DNA from: Gordonia mangrovi
GTDB taxonomy: Bacteria > Actinomycetota > Actinomycetes > Mycobacteriales > Mycobacteriaceae
Reading direction: 5' to 3'
Assembly (NCBI RefSeq): GCF_024734075.1
Contig: NZ_CP102850.1
Span: forward strand, 1,116,001 to 1,180,000
Length of the DNA: 64,000 bases
Shown here: positions 16,379-25,890 of the stretch, one piece after another
How the letters are laid out: each line of letters opens with the position of its first letter
Numbering within the stretch: the stretch's first letter is position 1
Translations under genes and position numbers: made by a program
Notes under the pieces: model-generated
The model's database searches: none
What the model was told of the DNA's origin: nothing
What the model saw: only the letters and a program-made list of their open reading frames with translations

Positions 16379-17047
16379 CTAGCCTTGCACCCACTCACCC
16401 ACCACCTCGGCAGGGCGAAGAACATGTCCCCCAACTTCATACCCTTGCCGAACTCGCTCGACGATGTGCAGCTCCCGACCCTCACCATTACGCTCGGATA
16501 GTGTCTCTACGACACGATGCCGGGCCCTGTCTACTTCTTCGCCGGGAGCGCATTCAATCGTCTCAACACCGAAATCCGCTAGCACGTCCAAGAGTTCGTC
16601 GACAACGCTCATCAGTAGCGACCACGGTTCTGCCTGCTTCCTGACAGCCTCAAGCTCTACGCGATCGATCAATGCCGCGATCTGGCGCCCGATCGGACGG
16701 AGCAATGACTGCGTCACCCCGGATTCGGCAGCGACCGCTCGGTCTCTCAGTATGACCATCGCGTGCTCGTGGTTGTGCTGAACAGCGTGCGAGGTGGCTC
16801 CGAGCGCCTTCTCAATCCGATCGAACCGTGCATTCACCGCCTCCAGAAGCTGACCGTCACGCTCCACTGCCCACCGATTCGACTCAGCAGACGAACGATC
16901 AAAGAGCTTCGAGTCACCGCCATCCGCTCGTGCGTTGATCGAACCAGGCGGTACGACATCGTCATCCATAGCTGGCGCCGCCGCCGAACCACCCTCTGCC
17001 AGGTCGACACGATCAGCGGACTCCGAAATGTGATCGTTCACACTCAT
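16379..17047 (-). CDS. GrpE-like nucleotide exchange factor
   Basis: A 222-residue protein. An acidic, disordered N-terminus of about 65 residues is followed by a helical segment and a C-terminal block ending GYEVGGHVLRPAEVV, closely like the conserved end of GrpE (GY-x(3)-R/H-V-L-RPA-x-V). Its start overlaps the DnaK stop by ATGA. Divergence from housekeeping GrpE and the gene order J-DnaK-GrpE indicate a dedicated exchange factor for this DnaK rather than the main grpE. Confidence 0.75.
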   Translation of the reverse strand: MSVNDHISESADRVDLAEGGSAAAPAMDDDVVPPGSINARADGGDSKLFDRSSAESNRWAVERDGQLLEAVNARFDRIEKALGATSHAVQHNHEHAMVILRDRAVAAESGVTQSLLRPIGRQIAALIDRVELEAVRKQAEPWSLLMSVVDELLDVLADFGVETIECAPGEEVDRARHRVVETLSERNGEGRELHIVERVRQGYEVGGHVLRPAEVVGEWVQG

Positions 17048-18552
17048 TGCACGACAACTTCTCTGCTCTGCTTGCGAAGGGCAACGACATCGACTTGTTT
17101 GAGATTCGAATTTCGGTGTACGGCCATCTGTCCGATCAGCATCTCATTCGCCGAGTCATGCAACTCGACCTCGACTGTCGAGTCTTCATTCACGACAAAG
17201 ACAACGTTCAGTGGCGCTCTCGCCGGAAGGTCGTAGTCCAAACACAGTAAGGATTCACCAAGGACCTTTACATACTGAAGTTCCACTCCGTTCTCATCGC
17301 CTTCGGTGATCTGCAGCCTTATCTGACGCGTAGCCCCGACCGTCGCGAACGAGCTGGCTTTGATGCGATTCGGCACGTGTGTATTCGGCTCCACAACTAC
17401 GCTGTTCAGCATCTTGGAGCCATCATCCGAAACTACCGCCACGCCGAGACCCTGAGCGACAACATCTTCCACCGTGGCCCGTACTGCAGGTGCTTTCCCC
17501 GACTCCGCCGCGCTCCGCAGCTCGGCTACGATCGCGGCACCGAGTGCGACGGCCTCGTCGGGGTGAATACTCTTGTCAGGCTCAAGCCCGGTCCATTCCC
17601 TGACCGAACGCTCTATGATCTTCATCCGCGTAGAGCCTCCGACCAATAGCAGCTTGTCTACGTCGCCGTAGGACAAACCAGCCTGGTCCATAACGTCTTC
17701 CAATATGTACCGGGTTCTGGTCACCAGGTCCGCAATCGCGCGATCAAATTCGTCGCGGACTATGGTGACCGACTCGCTACCGATACGAACCTTTGCCTTC
17801 TCACTTGTCGAAAGCCGATGTTTGGCAGCTTCTGCCTGCTCTCGAATAAGCGCAATCTGCCGATAGTCCTCGGTGTCCACAGTTCCACCGAGCTCACGGT
17901 ACCGATCTGACACCAGCCTGATCAGTTCATTGTCGAAATCGAATCCCCCCAAGTTTCGATCTCCGGCCGACGCCAACACTCTGAAATTGTTGGCCGAGAT
18001 GTCCATCAACGTGGCATCAAAGGTGCCGCCACCCAAATCATAAACGAGTACCTTTCCGCTATAGGTACCCTTGAGTCCGAAACTGAGCGCTGCCGCGGTT
18101 GGCTCATTGATCACCTGCAATACATTCAGTCCAGCGATTTCTCCGGCCTGGCGGGTCGCCGTCCGCTCAGCATCGCCGAAGTAGGCCGGAACTGTGATCA
18201 CGACGTCGACGACTTCTTCTCCCAGAAAGTCCGATGCATCGTCGACCAAGAACCGCAAAATGAACGACGAAATAGCCTCGGGGCCATATTCGCGTTCGGT
18301 CCGGTCGGGCATGAACCTGTAGTCGGGATTGCCCATGTGCCGCTTCACGAACCGTACGACACTGTTCGGCAGGGACGTCTCCGCGTTCTTCGCCTGCTTC
18401 CCAACAGTTACTTCGCCGTCATCGAACAGAACCGCGGAGGGGGTTGTATTGTCACCTTCGCGATTGTGGATGATTGTTGGCAGGCCGTCATGGCCCAATA
18501 CCGCTACCGCTGAATTGGTGGTCCCTAAATCGATACCGACTACACTTCCCAT
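17044..18552 (-). CDS. DnaK-family Hsp70 chaperone, accessory copy
   Basis: A 502-residue Hsp70. The ATPase domain is intact: GIDLGTTNSAVAVL at the N-terminus, TVPAYFGDAERTATRQAGEI, INEPTAAALSFGL, VYDLGGGTFDATLMD and LLVGGSTRMKIIE. The substrate-binding part (after about residue 375) is short compared with the roughly 610-640 residues of housekeeping DnaK, so the helical lid is largely missing. The start MGSVVGIDLGTTNS at 18552 shares one base with the stop of the upstream J-like gene (TGATG), and the end overlaps the GrpE-like gene. Operon structure implies a dedicated chaperone machine. Confidence 0.88.
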   Translation of the reverse strand: MGSVVGIDLGTTNSAVAVLGHDGLPTIIHNREGDNTTPSAVLFDDGEVTVGKQAKNAETSLPNSVVRFVKRHMGNPDYRFMPDRTEREYGPEAISSFILRFLVDDASDFLGEEVVDVVITVPAYFGDAERTATRQAGEIAGLNVLQVINEPTAAALSFGLKGTYSGKVLVYDLGGGTFDATLMDISANNFRVLASAGDRNLGGFDFDNELIRLVSDRYRELGGTVDTEDYRQIALIREQAEAAKHRLSTSEKAKVRIGSESVTIVRDEFDRAIADLVTRTRYILEDVMDQAGLSYGDVDKLLLVGGSTRMKIIERSVREWTGLEPDKSIHPDEAVALGAAIVAELRSAAESGKAPAVRATVEDVVAQGLGVAVVSDDGSKMLNSVVVEPNTHVPNRIKASSFATVGATRQIRLQITEGDENGVELQYVKVLGESLLCLDYDLPARAPLNVVFVVNEDSTVEVELHDSANEMLIGQMAVHRNSNLKQVDVVALRKQSREVVVQ

Positions 18553-19685
18553 CAGTGACCGGCCATCATCAATGCGACTGAGTTCTTGCGCTGAGATTTC
18601 TTCCATCGCGGGACACGTGACTGCCAGATCACCAATCCGGCAACGACAATCGCCCCTAGAATGAGTATCGCGCCGATCCCACTGGAGGCTCCGGAAATGA
18701 CCAGGCCAAGAATAAATGCTCCGAGGATTCCGCCGATCCAGATAAACGGAGCATCGGACACCATCGTGGGCAGGCACCAGACCGCATCCTTTTGTTTGCG
18801 AATGTACGACAGAATATCGTCAGCAGCGCTTTGTACATCTGGGTCTTGGCACAATTGTTTCGCCTCGTCCGCAAGCTCGGCAATCGGCTGTATTTCCGAT
18901 TCCTGGGTAACTGCGTACGAACCCGATCGCTGTAGTTTCGGAATCGATTCGGCCTTCTCAAGGAGCGCCATCGCAAGGTAGAAGCGGACTGGTTCGGCCC
19001 CGGGATGATTCGCGAACACTCTTCGATACATGTCGATGGCTTCGTCGAGGAGTCCGTTCTGTTGGAGGACGGAGCCTTGAGCCAGCGGATAGACGAAACT
19101 CGACGTATCCAACTGGGTGGCAACCTGGTACTCCTTGAGCGCGTTTGCCCAGTCCGCCAACTGCTCGTACACGTTCCCCAGGTTGAAGTGATACTCAGCG
19201 TTGTTGATCTCGATCTCGGTCGCCTGACGTGCCTCGTAGAGCGCGTCTGGCACCCGGCCAAGTCCCAGATTCGCTCGTGAACGAAGGCTCCATGATTCCG
19301 CGTTGCCGCCCAGCACCGTTGTTGCTTCCTTCGCCGCGTAGGCGGCGGAGTGATAGTCGTTGGCAGCCAGAGCCGCCCGCGCCGCCGCGACCCAGTCGGT
19401 TCCACCACCCGCTGCCGGTGCAGGCTGCGCCGGTGCTGCAGCAGGCACGATGCCTTGTTGCAGTGCCCGATCGTACTCCGCACGGCGCTCAGGACCCGAC
19501 AAGAGCGCCTCTCGCGCCTCCCGCAGGCGCTTCATTTTGGTCTCGGCTTCATGCCTCACATCGAGGTTCGGAGACGACGCTCGCTTCGTCCACTGCCGCG
19601 TAGCCTGTTTGGAGGCGCGCTCTATCTCGCCTTCATCAGCTGTACGTGGGACACCGAGCAACTCGTAGAAGTCAACTTCGACCAT
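18552..19685 (-). CDS. Degenerate J-domain/TPR membrane protein
   Basis: A 377-residue co-chaperone-like protein. An N-terminal J-like domain (residues 1-70: VDFYELLGVPRTADEGEIER, then RLREAREALLSGPERRAEYD) keeps the helix I and IV signatures, but the HPD tripeptide needed to stimulate Hsp70 ATPase is absent: the loop reads KRASSPNLD. TPR-like helices follow (about 85-260, for example AEYHFNLGNVYEQLADWANA). Two transmembrane helices lie near 306-328 and 334-354, with a basic tail. The ATG at 19685 has GGAG 6 bases upstream; a TTG at 19697 is possible. It heads the DnaK operon and would tether it to the membrane. Confidence 0.75.
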   Translation of the reverse strand: MVEVDFYELLGVPRTADEGEIERASKQATRQWTKRASSPNLDVRHEAETKMKRLREAREALLSGPERRAEYDRALQQGIVPAAAPAQPAPAAGGGTDWVAAARAALAANDYHSAAYAAKEATTVLGGNAESWSLRSRANLGLGRVPDALYEARQATEIEINNAEYHFNLGNVYEQLADWANALKEYQVATQLDTSSFVYPLAQGSVLQQNGLLDEAIDMYRRVFANHPGAEPVRFYLAMALLEKAESIPKLQRSGSYAVTQESEIQPIAELADEAKQLCQDPDVQSAADDILSYIRKQKDAVWCLPTMVSDAPFIWIGGILGAFILGLVISGASSGIGAILILGAIVVAGLVIWQSRVPRWKKSQRKNSVALMMAGH

Positions 19686-20174
19686 CGTTTGCTCCAATTC
19701 TCCTGCCGCGCTGCATAGGTCGCGTTTTGAGTACCTAGGAGTAGCATGTTACGCCGCGAAACTCGGCCCAGGTGTAATCCATTCATGCGAACTCGGCAGG
19801 TGTGGGACTGCCCCGTCTCAGCCGGAGTGAACCAGAGTCAAGGGCTGTCCAATCGCCTATCGCCATGATCGTGAAATTCTTTGAGCGATAACAGATTGTG
19901 AGAATTCATAGATCCTCCGCGGCACGAGCGACTTTCGACCAGTCTCCCATGTCAACTCTCCCCGCACACCTCCTTGTTCAGCGTGGCCATCGATCGTTCG
20001 AAAATCCTTTAGTTAGCATACGATTCGCTAGTTCGGCCTCTCGCGATCTGCGGATTCCGAGCTGTCGCCGCCGAACCCCCGGAGAGAGTCGGACACTTGC
20101 TGTTGAAGTGCCCTGGCGGATGACCAAGATTGTCCTGGCGCCGCTGCCCAACCGGTTGTGCCGGCGAAGGGGTG
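19686..20174. other. Gene-poor stretch upstream of the Hsp70 operon
   Basis: About 490 bases with lower GC than the surroundings and no gene I can support. The Hsp70 operon promoter should lie near 19700-19800. No CIRCE or HAIR-type inverted repeat was seen there, unlike the Hsp20 gene at 26160. Confidence 0.4.
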
Positions 20175-20365
20175 CTATTCGTGATCCGGACAGCAAGCCG
20201 CGGTGGATTCGTCCAGTTCTAGGACACTACCTGGGATCTGCCACGACCCATCGTCGCGGCAATTGATCGCCAAGAGCCGCTGGGTGTCGTCGACCACGAC
20301 GCCAGCGACGCTGACGTCGCGCTTGGTCCGTCCGCCAGCGCTACGTGCCACCTCGGGGCTCGGGT
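20175..20365 (-). pseudogene. Nudix hydrolase remnant (N-terminal fragment)
   Basis: The minus strand encodes KRDVSVAGVVVDDTQRLLAI followed by NCRDDGSWQIPGSVLELDES, then stops at 20175. This matches the start of Nudix hydrolases up to the beginning of the Nudix box (G-x-W-x-x-PGG-x-LE-x-x-E), with PGG changed to PGS. The catalytic REVREETG helix is missing, so the gene is truncated. It appears to be a relic next to the frameshifted pRiA4b-like gene. Confidence 0.6.
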
Positions 20366-20421
20366 GGAGCTGCCCTCCGCAAGCTCTGCGGCGCCTCAGC
20401 TCCGGACGCCTCCGCCAACGA

Positions 20422-22132
20422 CTAAAACAACCGCCGCAGTTGCCGATTCACCGCCGCAAGGTCGAACGCGGTCGGATCGAACGATTGTCCGGGCGACAAG
20501 CCGGCCCACTCGCGAAGTTCGGCGTGGTCGGGGTGACGCGGGTCGCTGACCGCAGCGACGAAGTCGTCCCACCCGAACGGCCCGCCGACGTCCTCGAGCG
20601 GCGCCATCCCCTCTCCATCGAGGACCGCCGGATGCGATTCGTCGGGAGCGGGATTGATGTCGGCCACGGTGATCAGGTGCGACCACCCGTCGCCGAAGTC
20701 GTACTCGTAGGTCATCTGCGCGCCGGGTGCTCGGAGGATTTCGCCGATCATGACGTCGTGTTCGCTGTGCAGATCACCACGACCGTCGCCGGTCAGCGCG
20801 CTCGTCCATCCACCGTCGGCCACCGGCGGTGAACTGGTGCAGATGACTATTCTCCCAGTCGAACACGGTCTGCAGGATCTCGTGGAATTCGGTCAGTGTG
20901 GTGAGTGAATTGACGACGAGCAGCCGCCACACCGGCGGGTTCACCCCGTCGAGCTCGATCTGCACATGCAGCTCACCCTCGATGGGGGCGTCAGTGAACG
21001 GGGCGCCGTCCTTGGCCGTCGGCATCTGGCCGAGTTGCGGTATTGCGGGCAGCACAGCCGGCCGGAGCGCGTCGGGCACCACGTAGGTGTCGGACTCGAG
21101 TGTCAGCCACCCTTCGTCGATGGACGAGGCCAGCCGGGAATGCAGCGCACTCACGAGCACTTCGCTGTATCCCAACTTCTCCACCCAGCCGTCGATGTCG
21201 GCGCGAGTGTTGGCGAAGTTCGTGCAGCCGGCCATGATGATGGCAGCCAGGCTCTCGTAGAACTGTGTGGAGAACTCGTTGTCGATGTCTTCGGGGAACA
21301 TGGCATCGATCCAGGTGGTCAATGCGGTGCGAAGTGCCTGCACAGGCGCCGCTTGCCACTCCGCTGCAGTCCGCACCGGCGTCGCCCGCACCGTGTTCAC
21401 CTTGATCAGCCCCATCGCCTGCGCATAGAGCCACAGGTACCGGAGGGGAGCGAAATTGCTCATGCTGCTGCGACCGGGCGGCATCTCAAGGCCGAGCGCC
21501 TGTGCGAGTTCACGGGCGGCTGCCGGTTTGAGCCACCGATTCGGCGTGGTGGGGCGGCCGTCGCCGAGCCAGTCCAACAGCACCGTGATCTGCGCCAACG
21601 GTTGGGTGGCCAGCAGTGCCGCTCGTTCGACGTCCTCGTCGACTGGTCCGATCTCGGTGGTGCCCAGCATCAGCCCGACCGCAGCGGGGAGTCGCTCCTG
21701 GGCGAATGCGGGCGCATCGGGGTCACCGGCCCACCTGCCGTGCTCGGTCAGGAACCTCGCCAACATCATCCCCGAGAAGGCGATCACCCGCGCCTGGTCG
21801 ACCGGGATCGATTCCTTCTCGATCATGAAGTCGAGGAAGCTACCCATGGCCTCAACGTCGTCCATCGTCCACGCGGTGGCATCGAACTCCGGATGCACGC
21901 CGGCCACCGCGACCAAGAGGATCTCGAGTTGCTCCATGAACCCGTGGACGGAGACCTCTTCGGCGGAGAAGAGCTCAGTCGACACCCACTCCTCGAATCC
22001 GGCCGGGATCAGCGCGGATGTCTCCTGTGTGGACGGCGGGAACAGCGGAACCACGGTGGAGTTGTCGCGTGAGGCCCGCTTGGCCTTGCGGCGATCGCGG
22101 TTCTGCTGCTTCTTCGACCTGTTCTTCGACAT
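20422..22132 (-). pseudogene. pRiA4b ORF-3-like protein gene, frameshifted
   Basis: A gene of the plasmid pRiA4b ORF-3-like family, read from the ATG at 22132 (MSKNRSKKQQ, strongly basic). About 340 residues of an unassigned N-terminal region precede the family domain, which begins LHVQIELDGVNPPVWRLLVV and reaches HLHQFTAGG. There the frame ends at 20774, while the domain continues in another frame from about 20820 (MTYEYDFGDGWSHLITV, then FDPTAFDLAAVNRQLRRLF) to 20422. A single-base change near 20810-20820 would restore one protein. It may be a true disruption or an assembly error. Confidence 0.75.
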
Positions 22133-22304
22133 CACATCGAACTGTAGTTGGCCGGCGACGATGACGGTGTTGTGTCCAGTTCCTGCCCTCACGTGTCCGT
22201 CCGGATCACCGCGGAGCGTCCTCGAATGGATTATCCAGCCGACACCTCTGACTGGTGATGCTCGCGGACAGTCACGCCCGGCTATGCGGTGGACAGACCC
22301 GGTT

Positions 22305-22448
22305 CTAGGTGAAGAGCATGCCGAAAGTGAGTAGCGCGCTCGCGCCGAAAGACGCTCCGATAACCACAGCAGCTCGTGCGTGGTCGATCACCGGATCGAC
22401 CGGATGGGGTGCACCGTTCGCGACGAATGGTTCCTTTGCTGCCGACAT
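22305..22448 (-). CDS. Small single-pass membrane protein
   Basis: A 47-residue protein starting at the ATG at 22448 with GGGGAG 8 bases upstream. The hydrophilic N-terminal half (MSAAKEPFVANGAPHPVDPV) is followed by one hydrophobic helix (AAVVIGASFGASALLTFGML) that ends nearly at the C-terminus. No family recognised. It stands alone, divergent from the GlsB-like gene. Support comes from the ribosome binding site and the clear membrane segment. Confidence 0.45.
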   Translation of the reverse strand: MSAAKEPFVANGAPHPVDPVIDHARAAVVIGASFGASALLTFGMLFT

Positions 22449-22717
22449 CGTGGTGTCTCCCCTCGCAGTGCCCTCGCACTGTTTCACAACGCCAAAGGTG
22501 TGCCCTGCCGTCTTCTACCGCGTCGTCGGCTTCGTGGCGTATTCGCGACCACGGTGACGTTTCGATAACGGCCCTCCCGGGCCGTACGGGTCGCGAGGGC
22601 TACCGAGCCGAGACATCCCCGCTCGGTTTGAGTTTCGTTTCTCCCGGGTAACCAGAGATGCCTCGAACGAGGACAATTGCGATCGCAGAGAAGCTCGAAA
22701 GACAGAGAGGTCGCGGA

Positions 22718-23029
22718 GTGAGCGCGTCAGACGTGATGTACACAGTGGTGGCCGAGCGTTCCACGACCACGACAGCAGTGGGTTGGATCGGCTACATCAT
22801 CATCGGCGGTATCGCCGGGTGGCTGGCCAGCAAGATCATGGGAACCGATGCCCAGATGGGCGTTGTGCTGAACGTGGTCGTCGGGGTCATCGGAGCATTC
22901 CTGGGCGGGTTCCTGCTGAGTTTCGCCTTCGACACCGCCAGCGGCGGATGGTGGTTCACCTTCTTCACCGCGCTGCTCGGGTCGGTGATCCTGTTGTTCC
23001 TGGTCAAGTTGGTGACCGGCAGACGCTGA
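22718..23029 (+). CDS. GlsB/YeaQ/YmgE family stress-response membrane protein
   Basis: A 103-residue protein with three membrane segments of the transglycosylase-associated (GlsB/YeaQ/YmgE) family: GWIGYIIIGGIAGWLASKIM, then GVVLNVVVGVIGAFLGGFLL and FTALLGSVILLFLVKLV. The GLASKIMG-like and N-x-V-x-G-x(2)-GA-x-LGG signatures are present. The GTG at 22718 is favoured by GAGAGG upstream; a GTG or ATG nearer the first helix (22733-22736) is possible. Members are induced by envelope or acid stress, but the precise function is unknown. A strong terminator follows at 23040. Confidence 0.8.
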   Translation: MSASDVMYTVVAERSTTTTAVGWIGYIIIGGIAGWLASKIMGTDAQMGVVLNVVVGVIGAFLGGFLLSFAFDTASGGWWFTFFTALLGSVILLFLVKLVTGRR

Positions 23030-23039
23030 ATCCGGCAAT

Positions 23040-23074
23040 GAGCGGGTTGGTTCGGACGCCGAACCAACCCGCTC
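23040..23074 (+). terminator. Intrinsic terminator hairpin
   Basis: GAGCGGGTTGGTTCGG and its exact complement CCGAACCAACCCGCTC flank the loop ACG, followed by TTGTTG. The perfect 16-bp stem directly follows the GlsB-like gene. Confidence 0.8.
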
Positions 23075-23202
23075 TTGTTGCGTCTGTGGCAGGTGTTGCG
23101 ATCTCGGCGCTGCGCTTGGTCATCCTGGCCGCGCGACCCACATCCCGTCGAGTTCGCACGCGCATAGTCGGCCTGTCGGCAGCGGGCAGGTAGTGTCGCC
23201 GC

Positions 23203-24042
23203 ATGGCACTGGCGGCTCGCGGACTGACCCGCGCGTTCGGACGACATATTGCGGTCGCGGGCGCCGACGTCTCGGTCGCATCGGGCACCATCACCGGCCT
23301 CGTCGGCCCGAACGGTGCCGGCAAAACCACGTTGTTGCTGATGCTGGCAGGGCTGTTGCAGCCGGATACCGGCACGATCACTGTCGACGGAACCGAGATC
23401 GACGGTTCGCGGCTGCGGTCGATAGTCGGCTGGATGCCAGATGTGTTCGGCACCTGGGACAGCCTCACCGCGGTCGAGATCCTGTCGACGTTCGGTCGCC
23501 TGCACGGGCTCTCGCGTACCGAGGCGCGACGTCGGGCCGTCGACCTGCTCGAGTTGGTGCATCTGGCCGAGTTCGCCGACCGTCCCGCGCACGAACTGTC
23601 CCGTGGGCAGAAGCAGCGGTTGGGGTTCGCGCGCACGCTGGTGCATCGTCCCCGTGTGTTGCTGTTGGATGAGCCGGCCTCCGGCATGGATCCCCGGTCG
23701 CGGGTGGAGTTGCGTGATCAGTTGCGCGCCCTCGCCGATTCCGGTTGCGCCGTGCTGATCTCGTCGCACATTCTCACCGAGCTGTCGGAGATGGTCGACG
23801 ATGTGATCATCATGACCGAGGGCCGCACCCGCCCCTCCGAACTGTCGGCGGGACATCGTTGGCGCATCCGGGAGGCGGGGCAGCCTGCGGCGTCGGCGAC
23901 CACGATGCGTTTTCCCGACGAACAGGTCGCCGCACAACATCTCGCCGAGTTGATCGTCGCGGGCCATCAGGTCGTCGAATTCGCCCGTATCGACACCGAA
24001 CTCGAGGACGCCTACCTGGCGCTCGACGCCGACAGGACTTGA
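23203..24042 (+). CDS. ABC transporter ATP-binding protein
   Basis: A 279-residue nucleotide-binding subunit: Walker A GPNGAGKTT, signature LSRGQKQRLG, Walker B VLLLDEPASGMDP and the switch His in SSHILTE. The arrangement (A-loop, 'GMDP' D-loop, C-terminal extension) is typical of ABC-2 type exporters. The permease starts three bases after its stop, so the two form one exporter. The substrate is not indicated. Confidence 0.88.
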   Translation: MALAARGLTRAFGRHIAVAGADVSVASGTITGLVGPNGAGKTTLLLMLAGLLQPDTGTITVDGTEIDGSRLRSIVGWMPDVFGTWDSLTAVEILSTFGRLHGLSRTEARRRAVDLLELVHLAEFADRPAHELSRGQKQRLGFARTLVHRPRVLLLDEPASGMDPRSRVELRDQLRALADSGCAVLISSHILTELSEMVDDVIIMTEGRTRPSELSAGHRWRIREAGQPAASATTMRFPDEQVAAQHLAELIVAGHQVVEFARIDTELEDAYLALDADRT

Positions 24043-24044
24043 CG

Positions 24045-25229
24045 ATGACCCCCTTGACCAAGACGATGCCGACTGGCGGACCAGCGGCGCCCCGACCACG
24101 ACGGTTCCGACAGTGGTGGACGGTGGTCGGCGTGATCGTCGGACTCGAAGTGCGCCAACGCGTGCGCACCACCCGCTGGAAGATCACCCTGACGGTGGCA
24201 TTCCTCGTCATCTCGGCGGTGGTGTTCGGTTCGATGTTCGTCGCGCTCAGTCCGGTGGGCGCCGACTACCGCGACTGGGCGCAGAACCTGTACTCCATCG
24301 TGCTGGGCACCCTGCTGTTCCTTGGGATCGTGCTGGCACCCACGTTGACCGCGACCGCGATCAACGGTGACCGCAAGGACGCCACCCTGGCCGTGGTGCA
24401 GGCCACCCCCATCAGCAATTGGCAACTCGCCGTGGGCAAGTTGATCGGCAACTGGATGAGCTGTCTGGCGTTGATGGTCATTGCCCTGCCGTATCTGGTG
24501 TGGGCCGTCGTGGCCGCACCCTACGGCATCGGGCCCGGCATCCTCGGCGTCATCGTGTGCGCTGCGTTGTTCGCCTGCTATTGCGGTATCGGGCTGGGCT
24601 TCTCGGCGATGACGTCACGTCCGGCCGGATCTGCGGTGTTGACGCAGGCGACGGTGTTCTTTCTGCTGCTGGGACTTCCGGCGTTGTTCGGGTTGCTCTA
24701 CACCACCACCGCACAAGAACACGAGGTGGTGCGGGCGCAGTATTCGTGGTCGGACGAGTTCTCCGAGCCGGTCCAGACTCCCCCACCCTGCGAGGATGTC
24801 GAGGTCACGCAGACGTTTCATCACACTGAGCGCATCTGGTGGCTGCTTACCCCGAATCCGGCGCTGATTGTGCCCGATGTCGTTGCCCCCTACGACAACC
24901 CACCGGTGGATGGCTGGGACTCCGACAATCTCCCGCCCGGCCCGACACTCGCCGCGCCGATCGCGGAGATGCTGTCGGCGTCCCGCGCGGGTCCCTATGT
25001 CGACGCCCCGACCTGTGGCGAGGGGACCGTCTACTACAGCGGCTCTGCCGACGACGGACTCAGCGGGTACTACCGCGACAAGCGCGCACACGAGCAGGCC
25101 CGCGTCGGCGACAGCTGGTACCTGGGCCTGTTCATCAACCTCGTGTTCGGCGCGATCGGGGTGGTCGTCGCGGCACGGCGGTTGCGGGTGCCGGCCGGGA
25201 CGTTGCCGAGAGGGGTGCGGATCGCGTGA
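24045..25229 (+). CDS. ABC-2-type transporter permease
   Basis: A 394-residue membrane protein. Helices lie at about residues 40-62, 80-105, 135-160, 165-190 and 200-225. A hydrophilic extracytoplasmic region of about 130 residues (250-355) follows, with three or four Cys, and then a final helix. GDRKDATLAVVQATPISNWQL is the usual cytoplasmic motif of ABC-2 permeases. The ATG at 24045 has AGGA 8 bases upstream. It is coupled with the ATPase at 23203. Confidence 0.85.
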   Translation: MTPLTKTMPTGGPAAPRPRRFRQWWTVVGVIVGLEVRQRVRTTRWKITLTVAFLVISAVVFGSMFVALSPVGADYRDWAQNLYSIVLGTLLFLGIVLAPTLTATAINGDRKDATLAVVQATPISNWQLAVGKLIGNWMSCLALMVIALPYLVWAVVAAPYGIGPGILGVIVCAALFACYCGIGLGFSAMTSRPAGSAVLTQATVFFLLLGLPALFGLLYTTTAQEHEVVRAQYSWSDEFSEPVQTPPPCEDVEVTQTFHHTERIWWLLTPNPALIVPDVVAPYDNPPVDGWDSDNLPPGPTLAAPIAEMLSASRAGPYVDAPTCGEGTVYYSGSADDGLSGYYRDKRAHEQARVGDSWYLGLFINLVFGAIGVVVAARRLRVPAGTLPRGVRIA

Positions 25230-25262
25230 CCGGGCATGCGACACCCGGGCACATTGCGCAGG

Positions 25263-25670
25263 TCAGGGCACGATGATCGGCGCTGATCCGTCACCGAGCC
25301 GCAACACACCGAAGTGCCGACGATCGAGAGTCGCAATCGTCCTGGTTTGGTAAGCGTCGGCCAGGACGATGTTCGACGCATCGGCGATGCCGATCGGAAC
25401 GTCGGCGTACTTCTCCACAACAGCTGTCGCCGCCGCGAGCCGATCACGCGACATCGCGGCAAGTTCCCATGCGCCCGAGGCGAGCTCAGCGAGCACCAAT
25501 CGCTCGGCGCGCGACCCGTGCCGGGTCAACACCAGGTAGTCCAGCTCAGCGACCACATACGGCGACACCACCAGCGGCTCGCTCGCAGACTCGATCGACT
25601 CGGCAACGGCATCATGCTGCGGTTCGGCGGCGTCGAAGTACGCCAGCAGCGCGCTCGTGTCGACGATCAC
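25263..25670 (-). CDS. vapC: PIN-domain toxin, VapC family
   Basis: A 135-residue PIN-domain RNase. Acidic metal ligands are visible as MIVDTSALL (Asp4), VAELDYLVL (Glu42) and GIADASNIVLA, with the closing TLDRRHFGVLR typical of VapC. It overlaps the antitoxin gene by ATGA. VapC toxins cut tRNA or rRNA when the antitoxin is degraded. The target here is unknown. Confidence 0.88.
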   Translation of the reverse strand: MIVDTSALLAYFDAAEPQHDAVAESIESASEPLVVSPYVVAELDYLVLTRHGSRAERLVLAELASGAWELAAMSRDRLAAATAVVEKYADVPIGIADASNIVLADAYQTRTIATLDRRHFGVLRLGDGSAPIIVP

Positions 25671-25879
25671 TCGCCGAACCCGTCGAGTAGCTCGTCTACT
25701 CGATCGGCGATGGGTTCACTCCCGGAAAAGAGCGCACCCCGCGGACGAACGGTGTTGCCACTCAATGCCTCACGGAGCGCCTGCCGCACGACTTCTGCCT
25801 CGGAGATCGCCCGGCGACGCGCCTCGAGCTCGATGGCTCGTTTCAGGTCGTCCGGGAGATACAAGGTGGTCTTCGCCAT
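25667..25879 (-). CDS. vapB: Ribbon-helix-helix antitoxin, VapB family
   Basis: A 70-residue antitoxin starting MAKTTLYLPDDLKRAIELEA, an RHH DNA-binding strand and helix (residues 1-45), with a C-terminal toxin-neutralising tail (SEPIADRVDELLDGFGE). The longer frame upstream is disfavoured because it would cover the operator palindrome. The gene ends in ATGA with vapC. It presumably represses its own operon through the palindrome at 25891. Confidence 0.85.
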   Translation of the reverse strand: MAKTTLYLPDDLKRAIELEARRRAISEAEVVRQALREALSGNTVRPRGALFSGSEPIADRVDELLDGFGE

Positions 25880-25890
25880 GCCACGTATGG

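Noticed and set aside
20966..22072. Plus-strand open frame of about 370 codons
   Set aside because: Antisense to the pRiA4b-like gene, whose family motifs are on the minus strand.
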